This document shows positions 57,012 through 64,000 of a stretch of DNA of 64,000 nucleotides, piece after piece (position 1 is the stretch's first letter; each line of letters begins with the position of its first letter). This DNA is from Nemertoderma westbladi. Lineage: Eukaryota; Xenacoelomorpha; Nemertodermatida; Nemertodermatidae. The stretch covers positions 1 to 64,000 of the forward strand of contig JAUCBJ010001977.1 of the NCBI GenBank assembly GCA_032718475.1. The letters run 5' to 3'. Both the position numbers and the translations under genes were made by a program. The notes below the pieces were generated by a model. It was not told where the DNA came from, did no database searches, and saw nothing but the letters and a program-made list of their open reading frames with translations.

Positions 57012-57211
57012 CATGTGAACAGTAACTTTATCATCGATAGAATCTTCGGTGTCTCTATTAGTGGCTATGATATAACCGCCATCATCTAGGAGATAGCAAT
57101 CTTTAGTAATACCATCGTCGATAAACCCAGCATCCTTCCGCTTATCTTTGCACTCAGGAAACCATGACAACGCCTCCCTCAGTTTGTTAACATCGATTTT
57201 TGCACCAACGA
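57012..57211 (-). CDS. CACNA2D: Calcium channel alpha-2/delta subunit, first exon seen (gene 5' end outside recognised sequence)
   Basis: 200-nt exon of a secreted, membrane-anchored auxiliary subunit of voltage-gated calcium channels. Acceptor TTTTATTCTAAG before 57211; donor CACATG|GTAAGT, phase 0. The translation starts VVGAKIDVNKL, equivalent to the VVGIKIDVN motif, and contains DCYLLDDGGYIIATNRD, the Cache-domain block (DC.(I/L)LDDGGF) of alpha-2/delta-1/2. A 113-nt intron separates it from the next exon. Upstream exons (signal peptide, VWA domain with MIDAS) are not found between here and 64000, so the gene extends further or through repeats. The four exons here cover about 273 codons of the C-terminal half. 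Confidence 0.92.
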
Positions 57212-57639
57212 CTTAGAATAAAAAAACGGTCGGTTGTTCATCTTAATTGTTCGAGTGGAATGTTATAGTTCCTATAAGCATTAGAAATCATGGTGTAAAT
57301 TAACGGCCTTCCTTCTTGTTAATTAAATTGAAGCAAAAAATACTACTATTGCAATATTCCTACTTAATAAGAAACATTAGTAAACAAAACAGCGTTAAAG
57401 GAGAGACACTATCGAGGAATCAGTCTCATTGTGGTTGCATAAAATTATTATACAACAAAATGATTCATACCAAATTAATCAACAATTTAGCTCAGGAGTT
57501 AATCGTGTAAAATAACCGCAAACGCATGTGATTAGTTGGTTTAAAAATTTAATTTAATATAAAACATTAAACGTCGGTGTCAGCGCTTTCTATACAAAAT
57601 AATAAACTAAACTTTATTTCATATATATGGACTAATTTC
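57212..57639. other. Non-coding stretch, presumed alpha-2/delta intron
   Basis: AT-rich sequence. I searched the minus strand for the preceding Cache-domain exon and saw no convincing match. Confidence 0.4.
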
Positions 57640-58460
57640 CGCTGGAGATCATTTTGCGGTCAATGTCCGTCACTCTGTATCTCAGATACTAGCGCCGCAA
57701 CGGAGATTGGAATTAAATCAAAGAGCCCTCCCCCTTCATACAGTTCTGACACTTGTGGACATTAAAGCATTCGACTCCATCAATTTAGGTAAAATGCTGG
57801 GGAATTGGATTATTATATAGAGATACAGAAGCTCAGGTACTCTCACCGGTTGGTGAAACTGAGTTCTTCTCAATACTGGCTGGCATACTTCAAGGTGGGA
57901 TCGAACTGGTGACCTCCGGGTTGGAAGTCTGACGCTCTAACCATTCAGCTAGCGGCTCAGGTAAAAGATAGACCTGGAAGTACTATCTGATACCTTGTAT
58001 GTCCGCAATTTACCTCCTCATGGCCTCCCATCTGTCAATACCATCATCTGCTGCCACTGGGCTCAACCCTACCGTACTTGGCCGTCTTTAACCACTCGCT
58101 ACAATGAAAGGGTAGTGTATATTAACCATGAACCATCACGGCCACAATGATTAATCATACCCACCTGGACGTCATTGCCGTCTTTGGAAAAAACTGTGCC
58201 CAACAAAAAGTTATAATAATATGAAGCCACTCATTCACCCATAACACCAATAATGAATTATAAAATACTGCAAGGTGACACATTAGCACCATTACGATTA
58301 GTAATTGTACTAGATTACGCAATGAGGATGGCCACAAAGGGTTAAGATATGGGATTGAGACTTCAAGAACGCGCAGATATCCCCGCTCATATAGTCAAAT
58401 GTACCGAGCGGATGACATCGCCCTGCTTTCTAATAATGCACTGGTGAATGCATTCAGTGG
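57640..58460 (+). pseudogene. Degenerate RTE-type LINE reverse transcriptase, interrupted by a tRNA-like insert
   Basis: Fragments in RT order: TLVDIKAFDSIN (about 57745-57785, the F-D-S-I substrate-binding motif), ILQGDTLAPL..VIVLDYAMR (about 58265-58325), GLRLQER (about 58352) and ADDIALLSNN (about 58408-58437, the catalytic box with the preceding aromatic lost to Arg). Frames change between fragments and stops are present. Between the first two motifs lies a tRNA-like segment (57880-57960). Function is lost. Confidence 0.75.
57840..57965 (-). mobile_element. tRNA-derived SINE-like segment inside the LINE remnant
   Basis: Minus-strand A box TAGCTGAATGG (57941-57951) and B box GTTCGATCCC (57897-57906) at tRNA spacing. 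The anticodon and acceptor stems do not pair, so it is not a working tRNA gene. Boundaries are approximate. Confidence 0.6.
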
Positions 58461-59371
58461 GCACTGGTGGGGTAAGTATAGACGAGGTCATATAGGATCT
58501 ACTTTTACGGCAACAAGCAAGAGCATAAGGTAGGCGCTTCCGTAGGCCAACTTGGGATAAACAACATTAAGACAACTATGGAGAATCGGCAAGTCTGTAA
58601 GTAACTCATTTCCACAGTCCGAGCTCGCTCGACCGATTAGTAGTAGTGATACATAAATTACATACCTCCCAGTTGGTAACTGGTACCGGTCTCGCTGCCT
58701 GTCGTTGGATTGGTAGCGTGTTTCGGCATATCCCAATTGGGCTGTACGTAAGCTTCGGCGTCCGTCTGGATTACAGACATGGAAGCCAGCACGGAATTAT
58801 TATCATTAGTCAAATGTGTGGAGAAGAGAAGGAATCTGCGTGACTCATCCTCGTCTAGGTTTTGCCCGTAAGCGAGAGTCCGTCTGTAGTAGAGTTGTTC
58901 TCGAATGTCTCGGAATGCATCCCAATCCTCTACGTTCCTAAGGGATGCGATTAAATAATTTTAGTAGACCGATAATAGAAGACCGATATGTTCAGATAAG
59001 ATATTCTAGAACACACGTATATATTCTTAGAGGACGCACGACATTACAGAGTGCATCAGTACATATTTTTTTCCCAACTTTTCCAAATTATGTTTCAACA
59101 TAGTAATATAATACCATAGCAACTATAATAGATCAGTAATAATTACTGGGTTTAGAGCATTTTATTTAACGGTATTGCACCACCGAAATCGTTGTTTTCT
59201 GGAATAAGAGAAATGTTTTAAATTTATGATGGAAAGTTTCCATAGCAACAGACATCATAATTATTGATCTGATTCTTAGGTTGGTATGTTTGAACATACA
59301 GTAGAGATACCGTAGTCTACAGTTGGGTTGTAAATAGTATCCTACTGTCAGTGGCTGTAAATAATATACCC
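58461..59371. other. Non-coding stretch
   Basis: Contains short frames without domains. It may include further decayed LINE sequence (58500-58900), but no motif is clear. Confidence 0.4.
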
Positions 59372-59375
59372 TATA

Positions 59376-60370
59376 TGGGTGATTCTCATCACATCTGTAC
59401 CGCGTTGCGGACGGGACAAAGGTCAAAAAAAGTTTCCAGTAAGTTAAATATACCAGTACTAAAATATTGTTTTATAATACTAGTGTGGTTTTTAAAGTTT
59501 CCAAGCAATAGCACTTGTGGTTTTTAAAGTTTCCAAGCAATAGCACTTGTGGTTTTTAAAATATCAGGTTGTCTGCCATTGTTGCGGATGGTATAAAGCC
59601 ATTCATTGTGCTCATAGATTATGTTTGCACATAAGATACACTGATATATTGAGTTAGAAACTAACAACAATGTTTGAGCATTTATTTATATAAAAAATAA
59701 GAACCTTGTTGCTATAAAAATACGTAAATACCTCCAACTTTATTTGTTTATAAAATCTAAGAAATTCAGCAGCGTATCTGTGAAACCAACTTTAGGGAAA
59801 TATGAAGCTAATAAATGATCAACGTCACAGATAATTGTTTAATATTATGTACTACAATGACCACAGTGATACAACTTAATATTTAGTTGGCGTCTACGTA
59901 AAATCCTACTTCTGGTTCATTATGAATGTTGCGGATGGGACATTATATATATACTTGTTTATCGAATATTGTGGGATTACGGGAAATTTAAAGCAACACC
60001 AATTGGGGAGAAAGATGGCAGCGAATGCAAACGACAAAAATTGGCTCTATGTTCATAACACAAACATCAGTTTGGAATTTTATAATGTTTCAATTAATGT
60101 CCCGCCCGCAACTTTCATAACAAATTAGTAAATACTTATATAGTCCATACTAAATACTAAAAAGTTTAGAAACCATTTGTATACTGTAGTCAGTGGAACT
60201 GAAAGTTGCGTATCAATGTCGCCAATGTCCTTTTGTTTGACAATATGGACTGGACAGTTGCCATCACACTCTTAGGTTTCTTTCTGAACTGCATTAGTTT
60301 CCAATTATATCACTGACATTTCACATTTAGTGATTAGGCGTTGTTGAGCTAATTAATGGGCAATCAACTC
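59376..60370 (+). repeat. Dispersed repeat family, copy A
   Basis: Starts with the head module GGGTGATTCTCATCACATCT...GTTGCGGACGGGACA. From about 59716 it matches the reverse complement of 10345-12800, lacking the insertions found there. The word GTTGCGGAYGGGACA occurs at about 59403 and 59929, and inverted near 60097. Its 3' end runs directly into the 62-bp array. Confidence 0.85.
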
Positions 60371-63300
60371 ATGTGAAGTATAATACCGACGTTGTTGTCA
60401 TAACAATTTATTGTGCGGTAGAGTCAAACATCTTGTGAAGTATAATACCGACGTTGTTGTCATAACAATTTATTGTGCGGGAGAGCCAAACATCTTGTGA
60501 AGTATAATACCGACGTTGTTGTCATAACAATTTATTGTGCTGGAGAGCCAAACATCTTGTGAAGTATAATACCGATGTTGTTGTCATAACAATTTATTGT
60601 GCGGGAGAGTCAAACATCTTGTGAAGTATAATACCGACGTTGTTGTCATAACAATTTATTGTGCGGGAGAGCCAAACATCTTGTGAAGTATAATACCGAT
60701 GTTGTTGTCATAACAATTTATTGTGCGGGAGAGTCAAACATCTTGTGAAGTATAATACCGACGTTGTTGTCATAACAATTTATTGTGCGGGAGAGCCAAA
60801 CATCTTGTGAAGTATAATACCGACGTTGTTGTCATAACAATTTATTGTGCTGGAGAGCCAAACATCTTGTGAAGTATAATACCGATGTTGTTGTCATAAC
60901 AATTTATTGTGCGGGAGAGTCAAACATCTTGTGAAGTATAATACCGACGTTGTTGTCATAACAATTTATTGTGCGGGAGAGCCAAACATCTTGTGAAGTA
61001 TAATACCGATGTTGTTGTCATAACAATTTATTGTGCGGTAGAGCCAAACATCTTGTGAAGTATAATACCGACGTTGTTGTCAACAATTTATTGTGCGGGA
61101 GAGCCAAACATCTTGTGAAGTATAATACCGATGTTGTTGTCATAACAATTTATTATGCGGGAGAGCCAAACATCTTGAAGTATAGGCCCTAATACCGACG
61201 TTGTTGTCAACAATTTATTGTGCGGGAGAGCCAAACATCTTGTGAAGTATAATACCGACGTTGTTGTCATAACAATTTATTGTGCGGGAGAGTCAAACAT
61301 CTTGTGAAGTATAATACCGACGTTGTTGTCAACAATTTATTGTGCGGGAGAGCCAAACATCTTGTGAAGTATAATACCGATGTTGTTGTCATAACAATTT
61401 ATTGTGCGGTAGAGCCAAACATCTTGTGAAGTATAATACCGACGTTGTTGTCAACAATTTATTGTGCGGGAGAGCCAAACATCTTGTGAAGTATAATACC
61501 GATGTTGTTGTCATAACAATTTATTATGCGGGAGAGCCAAACATCTTGTGAAGTATAATACCGACGTTGTTGTCATAACAATTTATTGTGCGGTAGAGAC
61601 AAACATCTTGTGAAGTATAATACCGACGTTGTTGTCATAACAATTTATTGTGCGGTAGAGACAAACATCTTGTGAAGTATAATACCGACGTTGTTGTCAT
61701 AACAATTTATTGTGCTGGAGAGCCAAACATCTTGTGAAGTATAATACCGACGTTGTTATCATAACAATTTATTGTGCGGAAGAGCCAAACATCTTGTGAA
61801 GTATAATACCGACGTTGTTGCCATAAAAATTTATTGTGCGGTAGAGCCAAACATCTTGTGAAGTATAATACCGATGTTGATTGTGCGGGAGAGCCAAACA
61901 TCTTGTGAAGTATAATACCGACGTTGTTGTCAAAACAATTTATTGTGCGGGAGAGCCAAACATCTTGTGAAGTATAATACCGACGTTGTTGTCATAAAAA
62001 TTTATTGTGCGGTAGAGCCAAACATCTTGTGAAGTATAATACCGATGTTGATTGTGCGGGAGAGCCAAACATCTTGTGAAATATAATACCGATGTTGTTG
62101 TCAAAACAATTTATTGTGCGGGAGAGCCAAACATCTTGTGAAGTATAATACCGACGTTGTTGTCATAACAATTTATTGTGCGGGAGAGCCAAACATCTTG
62201 TGAAGTATAATACCGATGTTGATTGTGCGGGAGAGCCAAACATCTTGTGAAGTATAATACCGACGTTGTTGTCAAAACAATTTATTGTGCGGGAGAGCCA
62301 AACATCTTGTGAAGTATAATACCGACGTTGTTGTCATAACAATTTATTGTGTGGTAGAGCCAAACATCTTGTGAAGTATAATACCGACGTTGTTGTCATA
62401 ACAATTTATTGTGCGGTAGAGCCAAACATCTTGTGAAGTATAATACCGACGTTGTTGTCATAACAATTTATTGTGCGGGAGAGCCAAACATCTTGTGAAG
62501 TATAATACCGACGTTGTTGTCATAACAATTTATTGTGCGGTAGAGACAAACATCTTGTGAAGTATAATACCGACGTTGTTGTCATAACAATTTATTGTGC
62601 GGTAGAGCCAAACATCTTGTGAAGTATAATACCGACGTTGTTGTCATAACAATTTATTGTGCGGTAGAGCCAAACATCTTGTGAAGTATAATACCGATGT
62701 TGATTGTGCGGGAGAGCCAAACATCTTGTGAAGTATAATACCGACGTTGTTGTCAAAACAATTTATTGTGCGGGAGAGCCAAACATCTTGTGAAGTATAA
62801 TACCGACGTTGTTGTCATAACAATTTATTGTGCGGGAGAGCCAAACATCTTGTGAAGTATAATACCGATGTTGATTGTGCGGGAGAGCCAAACATCTTGT
62901 GAAGTATAATACCGACGTTGTTGTCAAAACAATTTATTGTGCGGGAGAGCCAAACATCTTGTGAAGTATAATACCGACGTTGTTGTCATAACAATTTATT
63001 GTGCGGTAGAGCCAAACATCTTGTGAAGTATAATACCGATGTTGATTGTGCGGGAGAGCCAAACATCTTGTGAAGTATAATACCGACGTTGTTGTCAAAA
63101 CAATTTATTGTGCGGGAGAGCCAAACATCTTGTGAAGTAAAATACCGACGTTGTTGTCATAACAATTTATTGTGCGGGAGAGCCAAACATCTTGTGAAGT
63201 ATAATACCGATGTTGATTGTGCGGGAGAGCCAAACATCTTGTGAAGTATAATACCGACGTTGTTGTCATAACAATTTATTGTGCGGGAGAGCCAAACATC

Positions 63301-64000
63301 TTGTGAAGTATAATACCGATGTTGATTGTGCGGGAGAGCCAAACATCTTGTGAAGTATAATACCGATGTTGATTGTGCGGGAGAGCCAAACATCTTGTGA
63401 AGTATAATACCGACGTTGTTGTCAAAACAATTTATTGTGCGGGAGAGCCAAACATCTTGTGAAGTATAATACCGACGTTGTTGTCATAACAATTTATTGT
63501 GCGGGAGAGCCAAACATCTTGTGAAGTATAATACCGACGTTGTTGTCATAACAATTTATTGTGCGGGAGAGCCAAACATCTTGTGAAGTATAATACCGAT
63601 GTTGATTGTGCGGGAGAGCCAAACATCTTGTGAAGTATAATACCGACGTTGTTGTCAAAACAATTTATTGTGCGGGAGAGCCAAACATCTTGTGAAGTAT
63701 AATACCGACGTTGTTGTCATAACAATTTATTGTGCGGGAGAGCCAAACATCTTGTGAAGTATAATACCGACGTTGTTGTCATAACAATTTATTGTGCGGG
63801 AGAGCCAAACATCTTGTGAAGTATAATACCGATGTTGATTGTGCGGGAGAGCCAAACATCTTGTGAAGTATAATACCGACGTTGTTGTCAAAACAATTTA
63901 TTGTGCGGGAGAGCCAAACATCTTGTGAAGTATAATACCGACGTTGTTGTCATAACAATTTATTGTGCGGGAGAGCCAAACATCTTGTGAAGTATAATAC
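60371..64000 (+). repeat. 62-bp satellite with 59- and 47-bp variants, continuing past the window
   Basis: The full unit is CTTGTGAAGTATAATACCGA + CGTTGTTGTCATAACAATTT + ATTGTGCGGGAGAGCCAAAC + AT. A 59-bp form lacks ATA after GTC. A 47-bp form reads CCGATGTTGATTGTGCGG, missing 15 bp. From about 61850 the 47-bp form alternates with one to four full units in recurring blocks, a higher-order pattern. Minus-strand frames of 60-78 codons (FTRCLALPHN repeats) are by-products. Confidence 0.96.

Noticed and set aside
57880-57960. Functional tRNA gene on the minus strand
   Set aside because: A and B boxes are present but anticodon and acceptor stems do not pair; best read as SINE-derived.
60371-64000. 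CRISPR-like look of regularly spaced repeats
   Set aside because: Every part of the unit is repeated, with no unique spacers, and the window is animal DNA.

Overview
This is a piece of a eukaryotic, animal nuclear genome. It has GT-AG introns, AATAAA polyadenylation signals, tRNA-derived SINE-like elements, remnants of non-LTR retrotransposons, many small inverted-repeat transposons and several large tandem-repeat arrays. The genes are animal ones: AKAP1, WDR82, an LCLAT1-type acyltransferase and a voltage-gated calcium channel alpha-2/delta subunit. An AT-rich background, frequent TAGGCCTA-like words and long G/C homopolymers suggest a marine invertebrate. I cannot place it more precisely from sequence alone.

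Layout. 1-4.4 kb: inverted-repeat elements, an RTE-type LINE fragment, no gene. 4.4-6.3 kb: single-exon AKAP1 on the + strand, followed by a 1.75-kb array of a 36-bp repeat (6.44-8.18 kb). 9-13 kb: a dispersed-repeat copy carrying a nested hAT-like element and two further insertions. 14.07-15.09 kb: two minus-strand exons of an alpha-2/delta gene. 17.2-17.6 kb: a candidate two-exon gene for a 92-residue protein with two RVxF motifs. 20.5-21.4 kb: single-exon WDR82. 22-28 kb: foldback elements and a SINE. 29.6-31.5 kb: a three-exon LCLAT1-like gene. 31.8-35.1 kb: a 26-bp satellite. 35.5-54.3 kb: an 18.8-kb satellite of 25/26-bp units. 54.9-56.5 kb: an unrecognised 558-residue single-exon gene. 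56.7-57.2 kb: two more alpha-2/delta exons. 57.6-58.5 kb: a second RTE-type remnant. 59.4-64 kb: a second copy of the 9-13 kb repeat family, running into a 62-bp satellite that leaves the window.

The main structural result is that the four alpha-2/delta exons at the two ends join in phase and in the protein order expected for the family. This implies a minus-strand intron of about 41.6 kb. That intron holds WDR82, the LCLAT1-like gene, the 558-residue gene, the small RVxF candidate (all on the + strand), and both the 3.3-kb and 18.8-kb satellites. The genes share no evident pathway; they are a nested neighbourhood, not a functional cluster. The second theme is repeat birth. The 62-bp array has an apparent single-copy relative in the other copy of its host repeat. 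A 41-bp repeat has copied the LCLAT1 exon-2 splice donor five times. G/C homopolymers recur as opposed pairs near the ends of foldback elements.
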